Positions 25,791-33,966 of a stretch of 64,000 nt of DNA are shown here, piece after piece. This stretch comes from an uncultured Bryobacterales bacterium. GTDB lineage: Bacteria > Acidobacteriota > Terriglobia > Bryobacterales > Bryobacteraceae. The position numbers were made by a program, and so were the translations under genes. The stretch is from assembly GCA_937959285.1 (NCBI GenBank), contig CALGAR010000090.1, positions 34,051-98,050 of the forward strand, in the 5' to 3' direction. Numbering within the stretch: position 1 is the stretch's first letter; each line of letters opens with the position of its first letter. The notes below the pieces were generated by a model. It was not told the origin of the DNA. It saw only the letters and a program-made list of their open reading frames with translations, and made no database searches.

Positions 25791-26729
25791 CTACATCCGC
25801 GGGGCGTAGTAGCCTTTCCGGGCTCGAACGATCATATTCTTGCGGTCCTTCACCCTCACGCTCACCGGGTGATACAAACCATCCGTCTTGAGCGGGTTCG
25901 GCCGGTAGAAAACGTTGTACTGATGCCGCAGCTCGTTCGCGATGTTCTCAAAGGATTGGGCCAGATCCTCAATCTTGAAGGGGAAGATTGCGAGTCCGCC
26001 CGTTTCGGACGCCAGATACCGGAGCACCTTATCGCCGTCTGAATCAATACGACTGATATTGGTCGAGATTGTGTAGATGACGACGTCGGCTTTGTGGGCC
26101 ATCTCGAGAGCCTGATCGCGGCTGTAGCGGCTCTGATTGTCCTCACCGTCGCTCAGAATGACCATGGCGCGACGGAATTTGTGCCGCGGCTGATCTTGCA
26201 TCAGCTTATCGCGGCAAGCGAAGTAGATCGCGTCATAGAGGGAGGTTCCGCCGCCGGGGCGGAGATCGCGCACGGTCTTGGCAAGAAGCTCGACATCATC
26301 AGTAAGATCTGCCACCAGCTCCGCCGAGGTATCAAAGCTGACAATCACGGCTTTGTCGTGGCGCGGCCTTATGATGCTGTTGATGAACTCGATCGCCGCC
26401 TCCTGCTCGAACTTGAACCTGTCGCGGATGCTGTTACTTGTGTCAATCAAAATCGCTAGGCGCAGCGGGAGATCCGTCTCGGCCGTGAATTCCAGTATCT
26501 GCTGCGGTTTCTTGTCCTCGATAATCTCGAAGTCGTCCTTAGTAAGATTGGTGACGAAACGTCCCTTCTTGTCAGAAACCGTGAATAAGAGGTTGACGCG
26601 AGTAACGTCCAGAACGATCCGGCTTGGATCCTGGTCCTCATTCGCCGGAGCAGGCTTTTGTGCGGGTTGCTGAGCCACCAGGGCCCCGATGGCAATCAGC
26701 AGGCCAAGACAAAGGAAATACTTCTTCAT
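25791..26729 (-). CDS. Secreted VWA-domain protein (Acidobacterial VWFA-related)
   Basis: A 312-residue exported protein: signal peptide (about 1-20, ending near LVAQQ), a short beta-domain (SRIVLDVTRVNLLFTVSDKK), then a von Willebrand A domain from about residue 90 with the metal site LIDTSNSI (DxSxS). This architecture matches the VWFA-related family that is especially numerous in Acidobacteria, and it is one of the best taxonomic hints in the window. It probably mediates protein binding in the periplasm or outside; the partner is unknown. AAGGG precedes the ATG. Confidence 0.88.
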   Translation of the reverse strand: MKKYFLCLGLLIAIGALVAQQPAQKPAPANEDQDPSRIVLDVTRVNLLFTVSDKKGRFVTNLTKDDFEIIEDKKPQQILEFTAETDLPLRLAILIDTSNSIRDRFKFEQEAAIEFINSIIRPRHDKAVIVSFDTSAELVADLTDDVELLAKTVRDLRPGGGTSLYDAIYFACRDKLMQDQPRHKFRRAMVILSDGEDNQSRYSRDQALEMAHKADVVIYTISTNISRIDSDGDKVLRYLASETGGLAIFPFKIEDLAQSFENIANELRHQYNVFYRPNPLKTDGLYHPVSVRVKDRKNMIVRARKGYYAPRM

Positions 26730-26746
26730 AGCGCCCTTGCCATCGA

Positions 26747-27676
26747 TTATAGCGCCCGGTCAACTGATTCAACGGTATCTAATAAATCCTTGAACTCCGG
26801 CGCCAGCGGAGCCTCAATCGTGATCTGCTCGCCAGTGGAAGGCTGCGAGAAGCGGATGCGCTTGGCCTGGAGGAAGAACCGTGTCAGCGGAGGCAGTCCT
26901 TCCACCTTCGCCGGAGCTCCATACAGGCGATCGCCAACAATGGGATGGCCGATACTAGACAAATGCACGCGGATCTGATGAGTCCGTCCTGTGCCGATAG
27001 TCACTTCCAGGTATGTGAATGCCCGGTAGCGCCGGAGCACCCGGTAGTCGGTCTGCGCCGAACGTCCCTTCCCGAGCTTTACTGTCATTCGCGTGCGCCG
27101 CACGGGGTCTCGCGCAATGGGGGCGGTGATTCGTCCGGCGTCCCGGGCGACGGAGCCATGCACCAGCGCAAGATACGTTTTTTCGACCCGGCGCCCGGCA
27201 AATTGAGCGGCCAGATGACGATGGGCGGCATCGTTGCGGGCAACCAGGAGGACGCCGCTGGTCTGCCGGTCGAGGCGGTGCACGATCCCCGGACGTAACT
27301 CCCCCGCCACACCTGACAGACTCCCGTACTTATACAACAGGGCATTGACGAGCGTGCCGGTGTGCCTCCCCGCTCCTGCATGGACCACCATTCCAGCGGG
27401 CTTGTTGACCGCAATCACATCTGCATCCTCGTACAGGATCTCGACAGGCAGGGCCTCCGGCGTTGCGCGAAGCGGCGGCAGTTCGCCTGGTTCAAAGTGA
27501 ATCGTCTCGCTGCCGCGAAGCAGCAGAGACGGCTTCGTTTCAACCCGATCGTTCAAACGAACCCGGCCCGCACGGATCCACTCCTGCAGCCGGGAGCGGC
27601 TGTACTGCGGCAGGCGCTGCTGCAGGAAATGGTCCAGCCGTTTGCCGGCATCGGCCTGCTCTGAATGAAGGAGCAT
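26747..27676 (-). CDS. rluD: RluD-family 23S rRNA pseudouridine synthase
   Basis: Isomerises uridines in helix 69 of 23S rRNA, if RluD proper. The 309-residue protein has an N-terminal S4 RNA-binding domain (GKRLDHFLQQRLPQYSRSRL) followed by the RluA-type catalytic domain with HRLDRQTSGVLLVARN, whose Asp is the nucleophile, and GRTHQIRVHLSSIGHPIVGD. GGTGAG lies immediately before the chosen ATG; an extension upstream would run into the galU start. RluC is the alternative, but the S4 domain and length fit RluD. Confidence 0.87.
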   Translation of the reverse strand: MLLHSEQADAGKRLDHFLQQRLPQYSRSRLQEWIRAGRVRLNDRVETKPSLLLRGSETIHFEPGELPPLRATPEALPVEILYEDADVIAVNKPAGMVVHAGAGRHTGTLVNALLYKYGSLSGVAGELRPGIVHRLDRQTSGVLLVARNDAAHRHLAAQFAGRRVEKTYLALVHGSVARDAGRITAPIARDPVRRTRMTVKLGKGRSAQTDYRVLRRYRAFTYLEVTIGTGRTHQIRVHLSSIGHPIVGDRLYGAPAKVEGLPPLTRFFLQAKRIRFSQPSTGEQITIEAPLAPEFKDLLDTVESVDRAL

Positions 27677-27698
27677 CTCACCGTTATATATTCGTAAG

Positions 27699-28583
27699 GT
27701 GATCCGAAGTGCAATTGTTCCTGTTGCCGGCCATGGCACGCGTCTCCTCCCAGCCACCAAATCCCAGCCCAAGGAGATGCTTCCCGTCGCCCGGAAGCCA
27801 ATCGTTCAATACGTGGTGGAAGAGCTTGTCTCGAACGGCATTGACCAGATTCTCTTCGTCACCGGACGGAACAAGACCTCGATTGAGAACCACTTTGACA
27901 CGGACCCCGAGCTGGTACGAACACTGAGCGCGGCCAACAAGAAGGATCTCCTTCAGGAGGTTCAGTTCGACGAACAGGTCGCCAACTTCTTCTATACCCG
28001 CCAGAGGATGCAGCGCGGGTTGGGCGATGCCATTCTATGCGGGCGTAATTTCGCCAAGGAGCAGCCGTTTGTGGTGGCGCTCGGAGACTCGATCCTTGGA
28101 ATGAATGCACAGTCTAAGGTTGTCTCACGCCTGGCCCAAGTCTTTGAGGAACGGCACGCGAGCTGTGTGATCGCGGTGGAAGAAGTGCCGATGGACCAAA
28201 CGATCCATTACGGCATCGTCGCTCCGGCCGAGGGCGATGGAGACTGCTTCCGAGTCCGGCACCTGGTCGAAAAACCCAAGCCGAATGAGGCTCCGAGCAA
28301 CCTGGCGATTGCCGGGCGTTACGTCTTCTCGCCGTTGATCTTTGACCTGATCGAACAAGTCCAGCCGGATTCCCGTGGTGAGATTCAGCTCACCGATGCA
28401 ATCCAGACGCTCTGCGAAGAAGGCAAACGCGTCCTTGCCGTGAAGCTGCCTCCGGACGAGCGCCGTTACGACATCGGCAACTTTCCAAGCTACTTCGAGA
28501 CCTTCGTCGAGTTTGCCCTCGCCGATCCAATCTACGGCCCGCAGTTTCGGTGCTTCCTCGAACGATTAGTCGGAAAGAAGTGA
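27699..28583 (+). CDS. galU: UTP-glucose-1-phosphate uridylyltransferase
   Basis: Makes UDP-glucose from UTP and glucose 1-phosphate (294 residues), the precursor for glucans, glycolipids and UDP-galactose. The nucleotide-binding loop VPVAGHGTRLLPATKSQPKE and the following MLPVARKPIVQYVVEEL are diagnostic. KSQPKEM carries the catalytic Lys. The start codon is GTG, with only an AAG directly before it, so it is less certain than the frame. It is divergent from rluD (22-base gap) and followed 3 bases later by a glycosyltransferase gene. galE lies 3 kb downstream. Confidence 0.95.
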   Translation: MIRSAIVPVAGHGTRLLPATKSQPKEMLPVARKPIVQYVVEELVSNGIDQILFVTGRNKTSIENHFDTDPELVRTLSAANKKDLLQEVQFDEQVANFFYTRQRMQRGLGDAILCGRNFAKEQPFVVALGDSILGMNAQSKVVSRLAQVFEERHASCVIAVEEVPMDQTIHYGIVAPAEGDGDCFRVRHLVEKPKPNEAPSNLAIAGRYVFSPLIFDLIEQVQPDSRGEIQLTDAIQTLCEEGKRVLAVKLPPDERRYDIGNFPSYFETFVEFALADPIYGPQFRCFLERLVGKK

Positions 28584-28586
28584 CAA

Positions 28587-30023
28587 ATGAGCCACCGCGT
28601 GGTCTTCGGGCTGCTGTTCGGGCTCGTGCTGGCCGCGCGGCTGACCCATCAAAGCATCGTTTGGGTGGAAGAGGCCTATCCTGCCGCCGCTGCCCTGCAA
28701 CTGATTCGCGGTTCTGAACTCTACCGGGATCTCTGGTTCGACAAGCCGCCGCTCAGCGCCTACATCTACCTGCTTTGGGGTGCACACGCCGGCTGGCTCC
28801 TTCGCCTCGCAGGCGCTGCCTACGTCACTCTCTGCGCGTGGCTGCTCTACAGGCTGGAAACCTCTCTTTGGGGAAGGCGGGAGGGGCTCACGGCCGCAGT
28901 GTTGCTGGCGTTCTACCTGACCTTCGGAATCCCTTCCGCCATTATGGCGCTCGCCCCGGACCTCCTGATGCTGGCTCCTCATATCGCTGCCGTCTGGCTG
29001 ATTGCGACCGGGCGGCCGCTTTGGAGCGGTCTGGCCTGCGGGATTGCCTTCCTGATCAATACAAAGGCGCTTTTCATCCTTGCGCTGTGCCTCCTGTGGA
29101 ACCCGGCCGCCATGCTGGCAACCGCTCTCGGCTTTGCCCTGCCCGTCGGGATGTCGCTTGGGTATCTGGCCCTGCAAGGATCGCTTGCCGCTTACTGGCT
29201 GCAGGTTTGGGACTGGGGATTCCTCTACTCACGGGCGTCGTTCGTTCAAAATCCCGTGGCGGAGGGCTTGCGCCGAACCCTGAACTGGACATGGTTCCAC
29301 GCCACAGCGGCAATCGGCGCCGGAATCTTTCTTGCGAAGTGGCGAAAGGACGCGCGGGCGATACGCCTGAGTCTGTGGCTCCTGCTATCAACGGCCAGCG
29401 TCGCTCTCGGATCCCGCTTCTTTCCCCGCTATTACTTCCAGTTGCTGCCGGCAGTCACGCTGCTGGGCGCACGCGGCTTATTCCTTCTCCCGAGCCGCCT
29501 TCGAATTGCAGTCCTCGCCCTCCTTCTGATTCCCATTGCGCGCTTCGGTCCGCGATATGTCCAGCTCGCTGTGGGCGATACGAATTGGAGCGACCTGGCG
29601 ATGAGCCAGGATAGTGCAGAAGTCGCGCGCATCATTCTGCGGCGTGCCAATCCGGACGATACCCTGCTCGTCTGGGGCTACCGGCCGGACGTTTTCGTCC
29701 TCACCCGGCTTCGCGCCGGCACACGATTCCTTGATTCCCAACCGCTAACCGGCGTAATCGCCGACCGGCACCTCGTGAGCTCTCAGCCGTCGGCGCCGGA
29801 GCTCGCAGCCCAACATCGGAAGGAGCTTCAGGCAACACAGCCGACATGGATTGTCGACGGGCTCGCAGCCTTTAATCCGGATCTTGCGATTGCCCGCTAC
29901 GAGGACCTGCGAGAATGGCTGAACGACTACTCGGTAGTGGCGCGCACACGCGGAAGCATCATTTACCGAAGACGAATCACTGCCCCTTCCAGCATGCCGG
30001 CCGCTTCTCAAGGAACGCGGTGA
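28587..30023 (+). CDS. GT-C-fold membrane glycosyltransferase (PMT/ArnT-like)
   Basis: A 478-residue polytopic protein with about nine to ten helices. The first extracytoplasmic loop carries WVEEAYPAAAALQLIRG and YRDLWFDKPPLSAYIYL, corresponding to the acidic catalytic motif and the DKPP motif of dolichyl- or undecaprenyl-phosphate-dependent sugar transferases. The C-terminal 150 residues are soluble. It is 3 bases after galU and so probably in its operon. Acceptor and sugar are unknown. Its last 47 bases overlap the end of the converging enoyl-CoA hydratase gene. Confidence 0.8.
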   Translation: MSHRVVFGLLFGLVLAARLTHQSIVWVEEAYPAAAALQLIRGSELYRDLWFDKPPLSAYIYLLWGAHAGWLLRLAGAAYVTLCAWLLYRLETSLWGRREGLTAAVLLAFYLTFGIPSAIMALAPDLLMLAPHIAAVWLIATGRPLWSGLACGIAFLINTKALFILALCLLWNPAAMLATALGFALPVGMSLGYLALQGSLAAYWLQVWDWGFLYSRASFVQNPVAEGLRRTLNWTWFHATAAIGAGIFLAKWRKDARAIRLSLWLLLSTASVALGSRFFPRYYFQLLPAVTLLGARGLFLLPSRLRIAVLALLLIPIARFGPRYVQLAVGDTNWSDLAMSQDSAEVARIILRRANPDDTLLVWGYRPDVFVLTRLRAGTRFLDSQPLTGVIADRHLVSSQPSAPELAAQHRKELQATQPTWIVDGLAAFNPDLAIARYEDLREWLNDYSVVARTRGSIIYRRRITAPSSMPAASQGTR

Positions 30024-30753
30024 TCCCTTCCTGCGCGTCGGCCGCCAAGGAATTCATCGTCATCACTTCCTTGGCATAGGCATAAGCTTTGGGTTCGTCC
30101 AGATCGATCTGCGCGTAAAAAGCCTGTTTCCCGAGACCGACAGTAAACTGGCTCGCCTCTGCGATCTGCGCAGCGAGCAACCGCGTCTCCTTCTGCAGTT
30201 CGGCCGCGGGAACTACCCGATTTACAAGCCCCCATTCCGCGGCGGTCCTGGCATCAATCGGGCGCCCGGTCAAAAGCATCTCCATCGCCCTCTTGCGTCC
30301 GATCGCGCGGGTGAGCGGGATCATCGGCGTAGTGCAAAAGAGTCCGATACGGACTCCGGGAGTGGCAAAGGAGGCTTCCTCGCTCGCGACACTCAGGTCG
30401 CACGTTGCAACGAGCTGGCATCCCGCCGCCGTCGCGATGCCTTGCACTTCCGCGATCACCGGCTGAGGGACGGCCTGGATCAGCTGCATGAGTTCGGAGC
30501 AGACATCGAAAATTCGGCGGTAATCGGCAACCGACCGGCCGACCATCTCGGACAAATCGTGTCCCGAACAAAACACCTTGCCTGCAGCGGCGATAATGAC
30601 GCATCGGATTGCCGGGTTCTGGCCGATAGAGCGCAAACAGGCGATGAATTCCTCCATGAGCGCAAGCGACAAGGCGTTGCGCCGCTCAGGACGGTTCAGA
30701 GTGATCACCCCGACCTGGCCTTCCAGAGCGAAAGACAGATTCTCATACTCCAT
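29977..30753 (-). CDS. Enoyl-CoA hydratase/isomerase family protein
   Basis: A crotonase-fold enzyme of 258 residues. The oxyanion-hole segments are AAAGKVFCSGHDLSEM and EVQGIATAAGCQLVATCDL. A catalytic Glu is not obvious at the usual position in the second motif (AAGCQLVA), so it may be a hydratase with altered chemistry or a hydrolase, which is an inference. GGAGG lies 6 bases before the ATG at 30753; the longer frame upstream is unlikely. The 3' end overlaps the glycosyltransferase gene in the opposite direction. Confidence 0.87.
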   Translation of the reverse strand: MEYENLSFALEGQVGVITLNRPERRNALSLALMEEFIACLRSIGQNPAIRCVIIAAAGKVFCSGHDLSEMVGRSVADYRRIFDVCSELMQLIQAVPQPVIAEVQGIATAAGCQLVATCDLSVASEEASFATPGVRIGLFCTTPMIPLTRAIGRKRAMEMLLTGRPIDARTAAEWGLVNRVVPAAELQKETRLLAAQIAEASQFTVGLGKQAFYAQIDLDEPKAYAYAKEVMTMNSLAADAQEGITAFLEKRPACWKGQ

Positions 30754-30828
30754 AAGGGCCTCCGTTGACACGGTCAGTTTACGAGAATTTGTTGCATTCA
30801 AGCGGGCACTGGCTGCATAGTGTGGATC

Positions 30829-31353
30829 ATGAAGAAAGTATTGGCCACGCTTGCGCTTATGTCTGCCTCGCTCTTTGCCGCCAACAGTGTTCACGATTTC
30901 ACCCTGAAGACCATCGATGGCGCTCCGGCCCCTCTTGCCAATTACAAGGGTAAGGTCCTGCTCATCGTCAACGTTGCAAGCAAATGCGGCTACACGCCCC
31001 AGTATGCCGGTCTTGAAGCTCTTTACCGGAAGTACAAGGATCAGGGGCTGGTGGTGATTGGTGTGCCAGCCAACAACTTCGGCGGCCAGGAGCCTGGAAC
31101 GAACGAGGAAATCAAGGAGTTCTGCACTCGCACCTATAACGTGACCTTCCCGATGCTCTCTAAGGTGTCGGTGAAGGGCGCGGATCAGACCCCGCTCTAC
31201 GGTTACTTGACACAGCAGACGGGAGGCGACGTGAAATGGAACTTCACGAAGTTCCTCGTAGGCAAAGACGGGAAAGTCATTGGCCGGTTTGAGCCCGCGG
31301 TGAAGCCGGAATCACAGGAGCTCACGTCTGCAATCGAAAAAGCCCTGAGATGA
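30829..31353 (+). CDS. Exported glutathione peroxidase-family protein
   Basis: A 174-residue thiol peroxidase of the GPx family with an N-terminal signal peptide (MKKVLATLALMSASLFAANS), so it acts in the periplasm. Peroxidatic Cys53 lies in ASKCGYTPQYAGL, the catalytic Gln87 in NNFGGQEPG, and Trp/Asn in KWNFTKFLV, completing the tetrad. A second Cys99 in NEEIKEFC could be resolving, which would make it thioredoxin-dependent, the usual case in bacteria (inference). The start giving a clean signal peptide was chosen over an ATG three codons earlier. Confidence 0.88.
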   Translation: MKKVLATLALMSASLFAANSVHDFTLKTIDGAPAPLANYKGKVLLIVNVASKCGYTPQYAGLEALYRKYKDQGLVVIGVPANNFGGQEPGTNEEIKEFCTRTYNVTFPMLSKVSVKGADQTPLYGYLTQQTGGDVKWNFTKFLVGKDGKVIGRFEPAVKPESQELTSAIEKALR

Positions 31354-31359
31354 GGCGTC

Positions 31360-31365
31360 TATAAT
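31360..31365 (+). promoter_or_regulatory. Possible -10 box for galE
   Basis: TATAAT in the context GCGTCTATAATCGGG, 8 bases after the GPx stop and 36 bases before the galE ATG. No good -35 sequence is found at 16-18 bases. An AGGAGA follows at 31372-31377, but it is too far from the ATG to serve as the ribosome-binding site for galE. Confidence 0.35.
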
Positions 31366-31400
31366 CGGGTTAGGAGAACGAGGTCCGCTCCAACCCGTAT

Positions 31401-32384
31401 ATGGCCAAGATACTTGTCACCGGCGGCGCCGGTTACATCGGTTCACACACGACGCTGGCGTTGCTCGAGCGCGGCCACGACGTAATCGTCGTGGACAACC
31501 TCTCTCGTGGACACGCCCACAACGTGGATCCGAAACGGCTCTGGCGTATCCACCTCACCGACACTGACGCTCTGGTCCGCCTGATGCGGGCGGAAGAGGT
31601 TGACGCGGTTATCCACTTCGCCGCGTACATCGCAGTTGGTGAGTCTACAAGAGAGCCGGAGCTGTATTTCAGCAATAACGTCGGAGGATCCTTGGCCCTC
31701 CTGACCGCGATGCAGCAGGCGGGGATCAAGCGGCTCGTCTTTTCTTCGACAGCGGCGGTTTACGGGATGCCGGAGCGCGTTCCGATCACCGAGGACATGC
31801 CCTTCGCGCCCGTAAGCCCTTACGGCGATTCGAAAGTGATGGTCGAGCGGATCTTAGGCTGGCTCGATCAGTACCGGGATTTGCGAAGCATTTCCCTCCG
31901 CTACTTCAATGCATGCGGCGCTGATCCGCAAGGCAGGCTCGGCGAAGAGCATAACCCGGAAACCCACCTGATCCCACTTCTACTCAGAGCCATAGAAACC
32001 GGCGTCCCCATCACTGTCTTCGGCGATGATTACGACACGCCGGACGGTACGTGCATCCGGGACTACATCCACGTCTCCGATTTGGCCGAGGCGCACATCT
32101 GCGCCCTCGAATCCCTCTTAAACGGCGGGCCGTCGGATGCCTTTAATGTCGGGACGGGGACAGGCTATTCGGTGCTGGAGGTAATCCGCGCCGTCGAAGA
32201 AGTGACCGGACGCAAGGTGCCGTATGAGATCGGACCCCGCCGTCCGGGCGACGCCGCCGTTCTTGTGGCGAACGCCGACAAACTGCGCACCGTGTTGGGC
32301 TGGAGACCGCAATACAGCGATCTTCGTACAATCATTGAGACCGCCTGGGCGTTTGAGAAAAAACGTACCGCGAAGGGGCAGTAA
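31401..32384 (+). CDS. galE: UDP-glucose 4-epimerase
   Basis: Interconverts UDP-glucose and UDP-galactose (327 residues). The Rossmann loop is VTGGAGYIGSHTTLALLERG at the N-terminus, with FSSTAAVYGMPE carrying the catalytic Ser/Thr and YGDSK carrying Tyr and Lys. SLRYFNACGAD and the NVGTGTGYSV segment are typical of GalE rather than of other NDP-sugar epimerases. It provides galactose units and matches the galU/glycosyltransferase pair upstream. Its final codons form the left arm of a hairpin shared with the converging gene. Confidence 0.94.
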   Translation: MAKILVTGGAGYIGSHTTLALLERGHDVIVVDNLSRGHAHNVDPKRLWRIHLTDTDALVRLMRAEEVDAVIHFAAYIAVGESTREPELYFSNNVGGSLALLTAMQQAGIKRLVFSSTAAVYGMPERVPITEDMPFAPVSPYGDSKVMVERILGWLDQYRDLRSISLRYFNACGADPQGRLGEEHNPETHLIPLLLRAIETGVPITVFGDDYDTPDGTCIRDYIHVSDLAEAHICALESLLNGGPSDAFNVGTGTGYSVLEVIRAVEEVTGRKVPYEIGPRRPGDAAVLVANADKLRTVLGWRPQYSDLRTIIETAWAFEKKRTAKGQ

Positions 32385-32394
32385 TCCCCTTCGC
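32370..32394 (-). terminator. Intrinsic terminator inside the galE 3' end
   Basis: GCGAAGGGG at 32370-32378 pairs with CCCCTTCGC at 32386-32394 around a 7-base loop that contains the galE stop codon. The right arm ends on the first base of the converging gene's stop. Read on the minus strand, the stem is followed by GGTACG and then TTTTTT, a good intrinsic terminator for the TlpA-like gene. On the plus strand there is no U-tract. Confidence 0.65.
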
Positions 32395-32915
32395 TACTTC
32401 AGCAGCTTGTCAATCTCCGCCGACAATCCCTCCACGGTGAAGAATTTCTTGGTGGCCGCCCCATAGGCGAAGTCATTCCTGATCGTTCCCGCACGGTCGA
32501 TCAGAAAGACATGAGGCAGGTCCCTGCGCGATGACTGCGGCGTGATCTTCAAATAGTTGCGCGTCACCTGCCCGCAATCAAACAGGATGGGTACGGTAGT
32601 GCCGCTCTCCTTGATGAAGCCTGCCACTGTCTGGTTGTTATCGGGTGGATACGTGACGATCGAGAGCACAGCAACCCTCACGCCGTACTTCTTCTTGATT
32701 TCCTCAAGCACCGGCGCCACTTCCAGGCAGTGAGCACAGCTCGCGGACATGAAGTCGAGCACGACAACTTTGCCGCGGTAGTCGAGGATGTCGTAATGAA
32801 CGAGATTCGAGTCCGGAAGCGCAAAGCTCGGAGCTCGGCGGCCGGAATATTCACCGGCCGCAAAGACGGAAAGGGCGGTCAGAAGACCCGCCGCGACCAA
32901 GTTGCGGAATTGCAT
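32394..32915 (-). CDS. Periplasmic TlpA-like thioredoxin/thiol oxidoreductase
   Basis: A 173-residue exported redoxin: signal peptide MQFRNLVAAGLLTALSVFAAG, an AhpC/TSA-type entry RRAPSFALPDSN, and a CxxC active site CAHC in DFMSASCAHCLEVAP. The cis-Pro loop is DLPHVFLID. It probably reduces periplasmic disulfides, for example in cytochrome maturation, by analogy to TlpA/ResA. It lies 4 bases after mtnA on the same strand and is the last gene of a minus-strand chain that begins upstream of uvrA. Confidence 0.85.
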   Translation of the reverse strand: MQFRNLVAAGLLTALSVFAAGEYSGRRAPSFALPDSNLVHYDILDYRGKVVVLDFMSASCAHCLEVAPVLEEIKKKYGVRVAVLSIVTYPPDNNQTVAGFIKESGTTVPILFDCGQVTRNYLKITPQSSRRDLPHVFLIDRAGTIRNDFAYGAATKKFFTVEGLSAEIDKLLK

Positions 32916-32919
32916 CTTT

Positions 32920-33966
32920 TCAAGGTAGCGCGGAAGCAGACATTGAAACCAGCTTGCGCAGCGATTCGGTATACGGCGGCCGGGCGACGCCTCGCTCCGT
33001 GATAATCGCGGTCACATACCGGTTCGGCGTCACATCGAACGCCGGATTCTCGACGCTGATCCCAGGCGGTGCGACTTCAACCCCGAAGACGTGAGTCACC
33101 TCGCTCGGCGAACGCTGTTCGATCGGAATCTGATCTCCCGACTGGAGTGTCATATCGAGCGTCGAGATCGGGGCGGCAACATAGAAGGGTACGTTGTTCT
33201 CTTTCGCAAGAACCGCCACGGAATAAGTGCCCACCTTATTGGCGACATCTCCGTTTGCAGCGATCCGGTCCGCGCCAACGACGACGCAGCCGATTCGCCC
33301 GCTCTTCAGGAAATGACCGGCCATGTTGTCGGTGATCAGCGTGGTGGGGATGCCATCCTGCTGCAGTTCCCAGGCCGTCAGACGGGCGCCCTGGAGGAAT
33401 GGCCGGGTTTCGTCGGCAAAAACATCAATGCGTTTGCCCGCCGCGACAGCAGCGCGAATCACGCCGAGCGCCGTTCCATAGCCCGCCGTCGCCAGCGCTC
33501 CGGCATTACAGTGAGTCAGCACGGTCTTCCCGTCAGGCACAAGTTCAGCGCCGAAACGGCCGATTGCCTGATTGATCGCAATATCTTCCTGTTTAATCTG
33601 CTGGGCCTCCTTCACCATCCGCTCGCGAATTTCCGAAAGCGGCAAGCCGCGCAAAGAGGCGTAGAGGCGCTTCATGCGGTCAATCGCCCAAAACAGGTTG
33701 ACGGCGGTTGGACGGGTGGCAGCAAGGGTCTCGCAAATCACGTCGAACTGGCGGTCGAGGTCCTCCTCGGAAGCCTTCAGCACACCCAAGGCAACCCCCA
33801 TCGCCGCAGAGACCCCGATTGCGGGAGCGCCGCGCACCACCATCGAACGGATGGCTTCAGCCACCTCGCGGTAATCGCGGCAGGTAACATAAACCTCTTC
33901 TCGCGGCAGACGGGTCTGGTCAATCATGACGACGCCGTCATTGGTCCATTGAACTGTTTCAACCAT
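32920..33966 (-). CDS. mtnA: S-methyl-5-thioribose-1-phosphate isomerase
   Basis: Converts MTR-1-P to MTRu-1-P in methionine salvage (348 residues). The family opening YVTCRDYREVAEAIRSMVVR and RGAPAIGVSAA are present. Catalytic Cys153 is in THCNAGALATAG and Asp233 in GADRIAANGDVANKVGT, and the 80-residue separation equals that of the Bacillus enzyme. An eIF2B-alpha-like paralogue is less likely given both residues. The chosen ATG overlaps the stop of the CPBP protease gene (TGATG); the much longer upstream frame is not credible. Confidence 0.93.
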   Translation of the reverse strand: MVETVQWTNDGVVMIDQTRLPREEVYVTCRDYREVAEAIRSMVVRGAPAIGVSAAMGVALGVLKASEEDLDRQFDVICETLAATRPTAVNLFWAIDRMKRLYASLRGLPLSEIRERMVKEAQQIKQEDIAINQAIGRFGAELVPDGKTVLTHCNAGALATAGYGTALGVIRAAVAAGKRIDVFADETRPFLQGARLTAWELQQDGIPTTLITDNMAGHFLKSGRIGCVVVGADRIAANGDVANKVGTYSVAVLAKENNVPFYVAAPISTLDMTLQSGDQIPIEQRSPSEVTHVFGVEVAPPGISVENPAFDVTPNRYVTAIITERGVARPPYTESLRKLVSMSASALP

